37,234 nucleotides of DNA from a virus, in IMG/VR virus record IMGVR_UViG_3300025818_000063, positions 1-37,234 of that record; one strand, given 5' to 3'. The translations under genes were made by a program, and so were the position numbers. Under the pieces are notes generated by a model, which had not been told where the DNA came from, did not search any database, and saw only the letters and a program-made list of their open reading frames with translations. Shown piece after piece: positions 1 through 7,841 of the stretch (positions are counted from its first letter, which is position 1; every line of letters begins with the position of its first letter).

Positions 1-510
1 GAATGGAAGTCGCAGTTTGACACCGTCGTGCAGGTTGGGCTCGGCACCACAGACGACGAGACGAAGATCGCCTTTCTGACACAGGTCGCGGCGAAGCAGG
101 AACAGATCCTGATGCAGATGGGGCCGCAGAACCCTATCGTCTCGGTAGAGCAATACGTCAACACGCTGCGCTCGATTGCTGAGATCGGCGGCTTCAAGGA
201 TGTCGATCAATTCTTCAATTCGCCTCAGATGATCCGCCAGCAGATGATGATGCAACAGCAGCAACAACAGGCTCCGCAGCCTGACCCGGAGATGGTCAAG
301 CTACAGCAGGAGATGGAGATGGACCGCGCCAAGGCGCAGGCCGACATCCAGCTTGCCCGCGAGAAGATGGAGGCGGAGATGCAGCTAGAGCGTGAGAAGA
401 TGGCGATGCAGATGGAGTTGCGCCGGCAGGAGCTTCAGGCTGAGGCAGAGCTTCGTATGGCAAAGGCTGTCACTGACGCCGAAATTTCAACTAACCTGCC
501 GAGGAATTAG
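1..510 (+). CDS. Portal protein, C-terminal fragment (first haplotype)
   Basis: The frame is open from base 1 and ends at TAG 508-510, giving 169 residues that match the last part of the 679-aa portal at 32894-34933 almost residue for residue. It is cut by the window edge, so no start is expected. The visible part begins inside the wing/stem region and ends in a long Met/Gln/Glu/Lys-rich helical tail that probably forms the portal barrel or crown. Differences from the full copy are mostly silent, with a few conservative changes in the Gln/Met-rich stretch. The next gene starts 3 bases after the stop. It is a boundary fragment, not a pseudogene. Confidence 0.93.
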   Translation, partial: EWKSQFDTVVQVGLGTTDDETKIAFLTQVAAKQEQILMQMGPQNPIVSVEQYVNTLRSIAEIGGFKDVDQFFNSPQMIRQQMMMQQQQQQAPQPDPEMVKLQQEMEMDRAKAQADIQLAREKMEAEMQLEREKMAMQMELRRQELQAEAELRMAKAVTDAEISTNLPRN

Positions 511-512
511 GG

Positions 513-1535
513 ATGGCGCGCAACGACACAGATTGGTCTCAGCCCCAGCCTAGCGCCCGTCAGGAGCGTGAAGCGCAGCAGATGGCGGAACAGATCGCCG
601 CTGACTACGGTGGTGACTATGGGGCGGGCTTCTTTGATTACGGCCCGATGACAGCGCCCCAGCCCGCCAGCCCATATCAGGGCGCGATTAACGCCGCCGA
701 CACGGCGCTGACTAACCTTGCGGCGCAGCAATATGCGTCCGAGCAACGTCAGAGGCGCTTTGCAGATCAGACGTCGATACAGGACGCGCTGGCCCTGCAA
801 CGTCAGCAGGCCGAGCGAATGGCCGCAGAGCAGTATCAGCGCCGCATCGCGGACCAAGCCGCTGCTCGATATGGGCTAGCCCTTGAGCGCGGTATGTTAA
901 ACAATCAAATAAGATCAGATATGGCGAAGGCATACTCTGACGTCACCAACTTCGGTATGGGCCCGGCGGTTCCGATGGGTTCTGACATATACCCGGCCGC
1001 GTTCTCAACCTTCACCCCCGGTCAGCAGGCATCCCTGAACCAATACCTCCAGCGCGGTCCGAGCAAAGACTACAGCTTCGGGGTGCTGCCAAAGGTTATG
1101 GGCTTGCTCGGCGCGCCGTCTAAATATGACCAACTTACCAGCGGCGACTACCGCCCGGTCTTCGTGGGCGATGAGCTTTACGGGAGCTTCGGCGCTGGCC
1201 CGTTCGGCGGTCAGGTTTACACTGGCCGCACGTTGCCGTCAGACGTTGCGGCGGAGTACGGCATCCCCGGCTTCGCGCCCGAGGAAAGCGAGGGCTTTGT
1301 TCCCCCCATCGCTGACCCCGTGACAGACGAGAAGAAGTGCCCCGAGGGCTACATCTTCGACGAGGACTTGCAGGCGTGCCGCCTAGACACTTCCGCGCCC
1401 ACCGCGCCAGCCCTTGCGGCTCGTGCGCCGCTTCCCACATATAGCCTGTTAGATCAAGCGCCTGACGGGCTTCTGGAGTTTCAGCGCCGGTACGGGTTGC
1501 CCCAACAGCAAGTGGATTTCAGTCTACTGACATGA
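513..1535 (+). CDS. Variable structural protein after portal (340 aa)
   Basis: I do not recognise a named family. The protein is Gln/Ala-rich at the N-terminus (residues about 1-130), has a Gly/Tyr-rich middle with a GSFGAGPFGGQVYTGR stretch, and carries a paired-cysteine motif CPEGYIFDEDLQACR near residue 275. Its C-terminus ends DFSLLT and overlaps the next ATG as ATGA. It matches the 293-aa protein at 34936-35817 at both ends. The middle (about 805-1015) differs: this copy has an extra, unrelated Met/Arg/Gln-rich segment. Its place between portal and scaffold suggests a minor virion protein; that is inference from context. Confidence 0.8.
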   Translation: MARNDTDWSQPQPSARQEREAQQMAEQIAADYGGDYGAGFFDYGPMTAPQPASPYQGAINAADTALTNLAAQQYASEQRQRRFADQTSIQDALALQRQQAERMAAEQYQRRIADQAAARYGLALERGMLNNQIRSDMAKAYSDVTNFGMGPAVPMGSDIYPAAFSTFTPGQQASLNQYLQRGPSKDYSFGVLPKVMGLLGAPSKYDQLTSGDYRPVFVGDELYGSFGAGPFGGQVYTGRTLPSDVAAEYGIPGFAPEESEGFVPPIADPVTDEKKCPEGYIFDEDLQACRLDTSAPTAPALAARAPLPTYSLLDQAPDGLLEFQRRYGLPQQQVDFSLLT

Positions 1536-1810
1536 ACGAAAACAAGGTAAGGCAGCGGCAGGACCGCGCCGCAAAGGCAGAGGCACTGCTGAGAAATGAG
1601 CTTTTCGTCGAGGCTTTCGAGTATCTCGACGAGCAATTCATCGACGCTTGGAAGACCTCCAACATTGATGATGCAGACGCTCGCGAGAAATTGTTCCACC
1701 TGATGCAGGCACTTGGCGCTGTCAAGGGGTACTTCTCGAGCGTCGTTGAGGATGGTAAATTGGCAAAGGCCCAGCTTGACGAATTCAGGCGCTACGGCCG
1801 CATAAACTAG
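1532..1810 (+). CDS. Conserved 92-aa protein upstream of scaffold
   Basis: This is a small, mostly helical, charged protein without membrane segments or cysteines. It overlaps the previous gene by ATGA and lies 9 bases before the scaffold gene. The second copy at 35814-36092 is the same length and nearly identical in protein despite many silent base changes, so it is under purifying selection. Position among portal, scaffold and capsid genes suggests a role in head assembly, but no function can be read from the sequence. Confidence 0.85.
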   Translation: MNENKVRQRQDRAAKAEALLRNELFVEAFEYLDEQFIDAWKTSNIDDADAREKLFHLMQALGAVKGYFSSVVEDGKLAKAQLDEFRRYGRIN

Positions 1811-1819
1811 GAGTTTTTT

Positions 1820-2827
1820 ATGTCCGACAATCCGCAAGGAACCGGCCCGATTTCTTTAACTGATGCAGTTTCTCTTCTGAACACACCCCCAGCGGACACC
1901 GTGACAGAAGAGATCACAGAGGCACAAGAGCCTCAACAGCCTGAGACTGAGGCGTATGAACCGGAGGCGGAGACCGCAGACGCGACCGTCGAAGAGGATT
2001 ACGAAGAGGACGATGAGGGCGAAGACGCCTACGAGGCGGATGACGACGAAGAGCACGAAGAGGAACCCCCGGAGGTCTACACCGTAAAGGTTGACGGCCA
2101 AGAGGTAGAGGTAACCCTCGACGAGCTTCAGAGCGGTTATTCGCGACAGCAGGCGTACACTAAGCGCTCGATGGAGTTAGCCGAACAGCGAAAAGCCTTT
2201 GAGGCGGAACAAGCTGAAACGAGACAACTTCGAGACGCTTACGCGCAGCAACTTGATCAGTTGGCTGCCCAAATCCAGCAGGCAACCCAACAGGAACCTG
2301 ACTGGAGAGCATTGGCCGAGACGATGTCCGAACGTGACTTGTTTCTGGCGAAGGCCGAGTTTGACCAGCAGAAGGAATATCAGAAGCAGGTCGAGGCCGA
2401 ACGTCAGCGCATCGCGTCGGAGCAATCTCGCGAACAAGAGCAAAACCTGCGTCAGCACCTTGAGGTGCAACGCGGCGAGATGCTCAGTCGCATCCCTGCG
2501 TGGCAGGATGATGACACTCGCGAGGCTGAGCGCAAGGAAGTGATTTCCTACGCTCAGAAGCGGATCGGGTTTAGTGAGGAAGAGATCGCAAATGCGTCTG
2601 ACGCGCGCGCGATTGAGCTTCTCTATAAGGCGTGGCGTTGGGACCAGCTTCAAGACAAAGCCCCCGCCGCCAAGAAACGCACCCGCAAAGCACCGAAGAT
2701 GGCCAAGGCAGGGCGACCAAAGACCAAGCGCGAAGTTGCTAATCGTTCTCAGCGTGACGCCAGAAAGCGCTTTGAAAGCGCCGGGACGGTGGACGCTGCT
2801 GTTGAGTATCTTATGGGGCGGAAGTAG
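1820..2827 (+). CDS. Putative capsid scaffold protein (335 aa)
   Basis: The role as scaffold is inferred from composition and position: it lies directly before the major capsid gene and has the usual layout of phage scaffolds. Residues about 30-90 are extremely acidic (Glu/Asp/Pro), residues about 115-230 are a Gln/Glu/Lys/Arg-rich predicted coiled coil, and the C-terminal 60 residues are strongly basic (KKRTRKAPKMAKAGRPKTKR). In P22 the basic C-terminal helices of the scaffold bind coat protein. TAGGAG precedes the ATG by 7 bases. A second haplotype copy lies at 36103-37110, differing mainly in the acidic region. Confidence 0.85.
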   Translation: MSDNPQGTGPISLTDAVSLLNTPPADTVTEEITEAQEPQQPETEAYEPEAETADATVEEDYEEDDEGEDAYEADDDEEHEEEPPEVYTVKVDGQEVEVTLDELQSGYSRQQAYTKRSMELAEQRKAFEAEQAETRQLRDAYAQQLDQLAAQIQQATQQEPDWRALAETMSERDLFLAKAEFDQQKEYQKQVEAERQRIASEQSREQEQNLRQHLEVQRGEMLSRIPAWQDDDTREAERKEVISYAQKRIGFSEEEIANASDARAIELLYKAWRWDQLQDKAPAAKKRTRKAPKMAKAGRPKTKREVANRSQRDARKRFESAGTVDAAVEYLMGRK

Positions 2828-2852
2828 CCCCGCAACTTGAAAGGACAAAGTC

Positions 2853-4013
2853 ATGACGACTTTCGCGACTAGCGCCGCCGTAGGTGAGCGCGAACAGCTT
2901 GCCGATGTGATTTACCGCATTAGATAGGGTAGGTGCGGTCTAAACCGGATGAACTGCTGGAACCCTAAGGCGCAAGCTATGGCAATCAGCATCCAAGCCC
3001 TCGGTACACCGGGGGAAGGTTCAGAGACTACCTGAGGGGTGAAGCCCCCTTAATAACAGGCTAGAGCGTCCGGCACTCCAACCCGGAGTGATGATATAGT
3101 CCACCCCCACCGAAAGGCTGGGATAGAATGCGACCCTGCTGAAACACCGATCTTCTCCAACGTCAAGAAGGAGACCTCGAACGGCATCTTCACCGAGTGG
3201 CAAGTTCAGGAACTGGCAGCCGCCAGCACCACGAACTACCACAACGAAGGCGCTGACACCTCGACTGCTGCGGCCACGCCGACCAGCCGTGTGGGTAACT
3301 ACCACCAGATTTCCAAGAAGGTCTTCGCGACCTCCGGCACTCTGGATGCAGTTGACACCGCAGGCCGTGAGCGTGAACACAACTACCAGAAAGTCCTCAA
3401 GGGCCTTGAGTTGCGTCGCGACATCGAAAAGATGATCGGCGACACTGACGTTGCACGTTCCGCGTCTGATCCTCGCAAGTCCGCTTCGCTGTCTTGCTGG
3501 ATGACCAACGGCTCGGTCGGTGCTGGCGACGGCGCCTTCGGTACTGGTGACGGCACTGACACCATCACTGGCGGTACTGACCGCGCACTGACGCTCGCCC
3601 TCATTGAGGACGCGCAGCAGGACGCTTGGACCGACGGTGGTAACCCGCGCATGATGGTCATGTCGGCGACTAACAAGGCGAACTTCTCGGACCTGTCCGC
3701 GACTGGTAACCTTGTCAGCAACGACGTGAACATGACTGCGGCCAAAGAGACCACCTATGTCGGTTCGACTTCGGTGTTCCTCGGCGACTTCGGCACGGTT
3801 GAGGCCACGCCGTCTCGCTTTATGGGCAACGACCGCATCTTCCTGATCGACCCGGACTTCGTGTCGCTTTGCACGCTGAACGGTCGTAACTTCCTTGAGG
3901 AAGACCTCGCCAAGACCGGCGACGCGACGGACAGCCACATCCTGTGCGAGTGGGCGCTCAAGCCGACCGCGCCGAAGGCGCACGCCGCGATCTTCGATCT
4001 CAGCGGTTCCTGA
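2853..4013 (+). CDS. Major capsid protein, DUF5309/SU10-like, split by an intron: join(2853..2920,3131..4013)
   Basis: Exon 1 (68 nt) starts at ATG 2853 behind AAAGGA; exon 2 (883 nt) ends at TGA 4011-4013. Joined they give 317 codons, i.e. 316 aa, in frame. The restored junction reads ADVIYRI-DPAETPIFSNV, which matches the usual N-terminal pattern of DUF5309 capsid proteins (DVIY-x-I-x-P-x-ETP). Without splicing, translation stops at TAG 2925-2927 after 24 residues. The body contains HK97-fold-like mixed alpha/beta sequence, including the stretch GREREHNYQKVLKGLELRRD, which in this family probably includes the long spine helix. The gene follows the scaffold by 25 nt and is followed by a terminator-like hairpin, fitting a highly expressed coat gene. 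Confidence 0.9.
2921..3130 (+). ncRNA. Group I self-splicing intron, 210 nt, without ORF
   Basis: P1: exon ACCGCAT (2914-2920) pairs with GTGCGGT (2933-2939), ending in the U-G pair at the 5' splice site. P10: AGGGT (2926-2930) pairs with exon-2 ACCCT (3133-3137). P7: GACTA (3026-3030) pairs with TAGTC (3097-3101) inside the classic R-type TTCAGAGACTA and S-type ATAGTCC elements. P8: CACTCC (3074-3079) with GGAGTG (3085-3090). P9: CCCACC-GAAA-GG-C-TGGG (3106-3122). The intron ends in the expected G (3130). The core with TATGGCAATC and CCAAGCC resembles compact tRNA-type IC3 introns, but the extra GC hairpin at about 3035-3050 recalls IA types, so the subclass is left open. Confidence 0.93.
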
Positions 4014-4021
4014 TCTAGCTA

Positions 4022-4049
4022 GGGGGCGGCTTCGGTCGCCCCCTTCTCT
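4022..4049 (+). terminator. Terminator-like hairpin after capsid gene
   Basis: GGGGGCG (4022-4028) pairs perfectly with CGCCCCC (4037-4043) around a GCTTCGGT loop and is followed by TTCTCT. The T-run is weak, so it may act as a partial terminator or mRNA stabiliser separating capsid from downstream genes. Confidence 0.6.
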
Positions 4050-4060
4050 ATGAGGGCAAA

Positions 4061-4384
4061 ATGAAACGATACCTCTGGACTGACCCGAACACCCGCAAGG
4101 AGGTATCCTTGCACCAGAACAGCGACGGCACGACTTACGTCGAGCAGCGGCAGGAATTTGGCAACCTGCTGAAAATCAACAAGCAGATGTCCGACGAGTA
4201 CCGCCCCGGCTCTATGCGCGGCAACACGCAGCGCCACCTACAGCATGTGGCGGAAATCCCGAACGTAGTGTATGCTCATCTTGTTGAGAAGTTCGGCCCG
4301 ATCCGCGAGAACCCGAAGGCGTGGAAGGCTTGGCTGAACGACAGCGAGAACCGAGCATTTAGGACAGGCGGCGGACACCTCTGA
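4061..4384 (+). CDS. Conserved phage protein (107 aa) after capsid
   Basis: The ATG follows GAGGGC at good distance, and the stop overlaps the next ATG as TGATGG. The sequence is charged and soluble, with a Tyr/Trp-containing N-terminus and a C-terminal segment rich in Trp and Lys (ENPKAWKAWLNDSENRAF). No cysteines or membrane segments are seen. Its position between the coat protein and the head-tail adaptor is typical of small conserved proteins of marine podovirus-like genomes. Function is unknown; a minor head or connector role is the natural guess. Confidence 0.8.
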   Translation: MKRYLWTDPNTRKEVSLHQNSDGTTYVEQRQEFGNLLKINKQMSDEYRPGSMRGNTQRHLQHVAEIPNVVYAHLVEKFGPIRENPKAWKAWLNDSENRAFRTGGGHL

Positions 4385-5028
4385 TGGCGATCACGAACTA
4401 CACAGAACTAAAAGCCGCAATCGCGAACTTCTTGGCAAGAGATGACCTCACCAGCGTCATCCCCGACTTCATTTCTTTGGCTGAGGGGCGCTTGAGCCGC
4501 GAGCTAGAGACGCGCAGCCAAGAGAAGCGAGCCACCGCCACGCTGACTGTTGGCGACGAGTACACCGCGCTGCCGACCGATCTGCGCGAGTTGCGGATGG
4601 TGAAGTTGAACGGCGACCCTGAGATCGTTTTGGAATATATGTCGCCAACCGCCTTGCATAGCTCTTATTCGTCCGGCGGAAATAGCAGGCCGCGCGCTTA
4701 CTCGCTTGTCGGGCAAGAGCTAAAGCTGCGGCCCAAGCCCGACAGCGCCTACACCGTTGAGATTATCTACATCGGCTCTCTGTCTGCTTTGTCGGACAGC
4801 AACCTCGTCAACAACGTCTTGACCCGTCACCCAGACGCCTACCTGTACGGCAGCTTGGCTGAGGCTTACGCCTATCTTCTCGACGAGCAGCGCGCCAACG
4901 CCTACATGCAGCGCTTCACTATGGCGATCAACGAGATCAAGCTGGATGAAGAGCGCGCCAACTACGGCACGTCGTCTCTCCAGATCAGCAGCATTTACCA
5001 ACGGCAAAACTCAGCAGGAGCAAATTGA
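4384..5028 (+). CDS. Head-tail connector / adaptor protein (214 aa)
   Basis: The protein opens with NYTELKAAIANFLARDDL, followed by FISLAEGRLSREL, a pattern typical of phage adaptor proteins that sit under the portal (P22 gp4 / SU10-adaptor type). A beta-rich middle (LPTDLRELRMVKLNGD) and a helical C-terminus ending in an Arg/Glu-rich region follow. Length (214 aa) fits the group. It is coupled to the upstream gene by TGATGG and to the downstream gene by TTGATGA. The family call comes from the N-terminal pattern and position, not from an alignment. Confidence 0.75.
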   Translation: MAITNYTELKAAIANFLARDDLTSVIPDFISLAEGRLSRELETRSQEKRATATLTVGDEYTALPTDLRELRMVKLNGDPEIVLEYMSPTALHSSYSSGGNSRPRAYSLVGQELKLRPKPDSAYTVEIIYIGSLSALSDSNLVNNVLTRHPDAYLYGSLAEAYAYLLDEQRANAYMQRFTMAINEIKLDEERANYGTSSLQISSIYQRQNSAGAN

Positions 5029-5414
5029 TGAGCGCGCTTAGTGACTACGCAGAGAATAAACTCTTGGATCACATATTATCGACCACAGCCTTCACAGCGC
5101 CGGCCGCTGTATATCTCGGCCTGTCTACGGGCAGCTTTGGCGATGACAACAGCGGCACCGAGCTTACCGGCAACAACTACAGCCGCGTGGCTGTAACCTT
5201 TGACAGCGCCGCTTCTGGCACCGCTGACAACGCCAGTGCAATCGAGTTTGCGGCTGCTACTGGAAGCTGGGGCAGTATCAGCCACTTTGGTCTTTTCGAC
5301 GCAAGTAGTGGCGGCAACCTGCTCATTCACGGTGCGTTTACAGCAGCGAAGACGATTGCTTCGGGCGATGTCTTGAAGATCGACGCTGGCGATTTGGACA
5401 TTTCTGCTGACTAA
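5028..5414 (+). CDS. gp80-like tail/virion structural protein (128 aa)
   Basis: The ATG at 5028 overlaps the preceding TGA and has CAGGAG upstream. The protein has an N-terminal helix (LSDYAENKLLDHIL) and then a beta-rich domain with YLGLSTGSF, NYSRV and IASGDVLKIDAGDLDIS. This is the pattern of small phage tail-fibre-type proteins annotated as gp80-like. It ends at TAA 5412-5414, yet the same frame continues after the stop with a recognisable fibre-type motif (next entry), raising readthrough or a recent stop mutation. Confidence 0.72.
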   Translation: MSALSDYAENKLLDHILSTTAFTAPAAVYLGLSTGSFGDDNSGTELTGNNYSRVAVTFDSAASGTADNASAIEFAAATGSWGSISHFGLFDASSGGNLLIHGAFTAAKTIASGDVLKIDAGDLDISAD

Positions 5415-5417
5415 GGC

Positions 5418-5552
5418 GTGACGTATGGCTCTCGTTCTGCCGGTAGCACAAACGCCGACACAGTAGACAACAAGCATGTTTCGGTGCTGTCGCAGTCTTC
5501 TTATGACGCGCTCACGACGGACGCAAACACGCTTTATTTCATAACGGGGTAA
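5418..5552 (+). CDS. Small in-frame extension with tail-fibre C-terminal motif (44 aa)
   Basis: This short frame (GTG 5418, TAA 5550-5552) is in the same frame as the preceding gene, one codon after its TAA. It encodes a Ser/Thr-rich peptide ending SQSSYDALTTDANTLYFITG, a motif common at the ends of phage tail-fibre and upper-tail proteins. No ribosome-binding site is seen before the GTG, so it is more likely to be made by readthrough of TAA, or to be the separated C-terminus of an originally longer gene, than as an independent protein. Confidence 0.5.
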   Translation: MTYGSRSAGSTNADTVDNKHVSVLSQSSYDALTTDANTLYFITG

Positions 5553-5556
5553 CGGA

Positions 5557-5742
5557 ATGTATCACGGGTTAGGAGAATACTGGGAGGTATCAACGGCAGA
5601 GCTTCCAGCCATTAAAATTATTTGCCGGGACGGTGGCGCCAAAGAAGAAATCACGGTGACTGAAGATGCAACAGGTTGGCCTTTTTCTAAGGTGATGGAC
5701 GCTTGTCAGGCGAGAGCTATTGAGTGGAGGGGCAGTCAATGA
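5557..5742 (+). CDS. Hypothetical small protein (61 aa)
   Basis: A short acidic-to-neutral protein with two cysteines and a Trp-rich flavour, beginning 4 bases after the previous stop and overlapping the following fibre gene by ATGA at 5739-5742. The upstream GGGGTAACGGA gives only a weak ribosome-binding site, which fits coupling to the upstream frame. No family recognised; position suggests an accessory of the adjacent fibre. Confidence 0.6.
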   Translation: MYHGLGEYWEVSTAELPAIKIICRDGGAKEEITVTEDATGWPFSKVMDACQARAIEWRGSQ

Positions 5743-7841
5743 CCGTTTTTTGGGCTGACCCGTTTCTTGAGGCCACCACACAGGGCAACGGCACAACCGA
5801 CACAACGACAAAGGACGGCACTTATGCGGCGCCTTTTTCTATAGCCGATATTATATCAACCGTTACCACTTCGGTTGGTAGTGTCAATGGCGTCACTATA
5901 GCCGACGGCGATGAGGTGCGCTTAAAAGGGCTTTCTTTTTCTGATCTTTTCGCAAGCGAAGGCAATGTCTACGAAGCCTTAGGGGGGGATGCTTCAACGA
6001 TAAAACTGAACGGCTCTCTTAGGCCGGTAACAGGCAATAGCACGGCAGATTTTGCTTTAGCTGGCTCTGACACCAATAAGTCCAACATTTACGCCTTTCA
6101 GAATAGCGACATCTCTTCGTTCATGAATGGATGGACACATCCACTTTTTTTCGCGGCGCGTCATGACTCAGTCACTGGCGAACTCAATCACAATCTAATG
6201 CCCTTCACTTGGGCTGTCGTTTACGCACAGCTTGGTCACGATTCTGCTAGTGACACTGGTATTGAGGTGTTCCGGCTGAAAGATACCTATGCAAATCGGT
6301 ATTCAATAAACAGCTACAGATACGCATTTAATTTTTCATCCGATGTAAAAATAAGCGCAGGCTGGACGAGTGAAACTGTGCAGGACGGCTACAGCATTCT
6401 GGAGATAATGCCGACCGACTCCTTTGAAAGGTTTTACATTGGCGGGGGCGATAGCTCCACAGACACTTACTTTGACTTGGGGCGCTTGGTCACTCACATC
6501 GGGACTAACACCAGCAGCGTAAGATACGGCAGAATTTATACTGATTTTATTCCCAGCACAGACGGCGGCACTGGCGTTCTGACTGCACCTATGTTCTTGG
6601 TCAGTGATTTTTACGACAATATCTACCAAAACGCGCGGCCAGAAAACACTGAGGTAAAATTCCCCTTAATTTCTGGATGCAATACCCAATCTAATGGCAT
6701 TATAAGTTTTACTGGCGGCGGCGCTGACACTGGGCCACATACATTTGAAAATCTAATCGGCGCAAGTCCTATAAGGGCGGGTTCCTATAATATTGGCTAC
6801 ACTACGATAAAGGTGGGTAATGTATATGCTAGGGCAGAACTAGGGGCTGATGGCTTCAGAAGGTTTACCGACATCCCTTCACAGATTCACGATATAGACT
6901 GCGAGTTTTTAAGCGGCAGTGTTTATTACATACATGATCCAGACGGTGAAAATAATATTTCGCTGTCTTATAGTGCTGTAGGAGACAACACTTATGGAAC
7001 AAACCTGAAGGCACCGGGCGTAGCCCCACTCGATAGTTCTGCGTTCAATACAAATGCCTCAGATCACGGCCCACATTTCGGGCCGTTTTTCAACAGCGGC
7101 AATGATATATTTTTAAGTGAAAAGTCAATAGCCACAACAAATAACTGGTTTGACCCTCTTTTTTTGCGACAAGGCTCACGCTCACGCCCCATTGAATATG
7201 ACAGTATAGGCAAATTGACATCAAGTTCAGACTTCAGGACTGCGACTCACAACATTAATTATGTAACAACGATCGCTGCGTCAGCTACTGGCGCACCGCG
7301 TTATCACATCATTAGCGGAGAGCATAACACTTACGACGGCACACCTATTTCTTTGCTGACTGACCCATACACAGAAGGTCTTAGTTACGCATCGTTGATG
7401 TACAACGACACGGTCAGCAGCACAAATGTACTTGTAGGGCAATGGGCTGGGACAACCGGCGGAGCATCATCGCAGGCGTGGATACCGCTTGAGCTAAGTG
7501 TTCCGAGCTACACCGCTGCGAGTGACAACCTGCGCGCGAAGATTACCGTAGCTTACGCGGACGGCGCTAGTGACACTGCCGATGGCTCAGTGCTTCTGAG
7601 AGCGTGGCACCGTGACACTACTCAAAGCACAAACTTCAGGGTGTATAGCTCATCGGCCACAACTGTAACCGCAGGCGGCGATCCGACATCGACAACTGCC
7701 GTCACCTTGAATTTGAGCAACGTCGCGACGAGTGGGCAGGACGACATCACGAGCGTGCTTTTAGGCATCCGTCTTGACTTTACTGACAACACAAACATTC
7801 AGAAATATTACATCGTTTCGGCTGAGATAGAGACGTACTGA
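5739..7841 (+). CDS. Large tail fibre/spike-like structural protein (700 aa)
   Basis: The ATG at 5739 lies behind GTGGAGGGG and overlaps the upstream TGA; an earlier in-frame start at 5724 lacks better support. The protein is rich in Ser, Thr, Asn, Gly and aromatic residues, with almost no Cys and few long helices, as expected for beta-structured fibres. The N-terminus (WADPFLEATTQGNGTTDT) looks like a conserved attachment region. The C-terminal 200 residues contain a beta-sandwich-like stretch with two ASDTADG/TDNTN type turns. Base composition is clearly more AT-rich than its neighbours, suggesting a module exchanged for host recognition. Enzymatic (depolymerase) activity cannot be judged. 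Confidence 0.72.
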   Translation: MTVFWADPFLEATTQGNGTTDTTTKDGTYAAPFSIADIISTVTTSVGSVNGVTIADGDEVRLKGLSFSDLFASEGNVYEALGGDASTIKLNGSLRPVTGNSTADFALAGSDTNKSNIYAFQNSDISSFMNGWTHPLFFAARHDSVTGELNHNLMPFTWAVVYAQLGHDSASDTGIEVFRLKDTYANRYSINSYRYAFNFSSDVKISAGWTSETVQDGYSILEIMPTDSFERFYIGGGDSSTDTYFDLGRLVTHIGTNTSSVRYGRIYTDFIPSTDGGTGVLTAPMFLVSDFYDNIYQNARPENTEVKFPLISGCNTQSNGIISFTGGGADTGPHTFENLIGASPIRAGSYNIGYTTIKVGNVYARAELGADGFRRFTDIPSQIHDIDCEFLSGSVYYIHDPDGENNISLSYSAVGDNTYGTNLKAPGVAPLDSSAFNTNASDHGPHFGPFFNSGNDIFLSEKSIATTNNWFDPLFLRQGSRSRPIEYDSIGKLTSSSDFRTATHNINYVTTIAASATGAPRYHIISGEHNTYDGTPISLLTDPYTEGLSYASLMYNDTVSSTNVLVGQWAGTTGGASSQAWIPLELSVPSYTAASDNLRAKITVAYADGASDTADGSVLLRAWHRDTTQSTNFRVYSSSATTVTAGGDPTSTTAVTLNLSNVATSGQDDITSVLLGIRLDFTDNTNIQKYYIVSAEIETY

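Larger units (their letters stand above)
1..2951. repeat. Left copy of a diverged terminal duplication
   Basis: This stretch carries the same gene run as 34424-37234: portal C-terminus, variable structural protein, 92-aa protein, scaffold, and start of the capsid gene with the first bases of its intron. The copies differ by scattered, mostly silent substitutions, one 47-codon length difference in the variable protein, and one base before the scaffold start. From 2825 to 2951 they are identical over exactly 127 bases, up to the end of the window. This most likely reflects two strain haplotypes joined by the assembler around a circular or permuted genome rather than a real tandem duplication. 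Confidence 0.9.

Noticed and set aside
1-2951. A true tandem duplication of portal-to-capsid genes
   Set aside because: The left copy is cut inside the portal gene, the right copy is cut inside the intron, and the exact 127-base overlap at the contig end is better explained by assembly through two haplotypes.
3021-3983. A 320-codon open frame on the minus strand opposite the capsid gene
   Set aside because: It mirrors the codon structure of the capsid exon and covers part of the intron; its product is Arg/Val/Gly-rich without motifs, and has no ribosome-binding site. Antisense artefact of GC-rich coding DNA.
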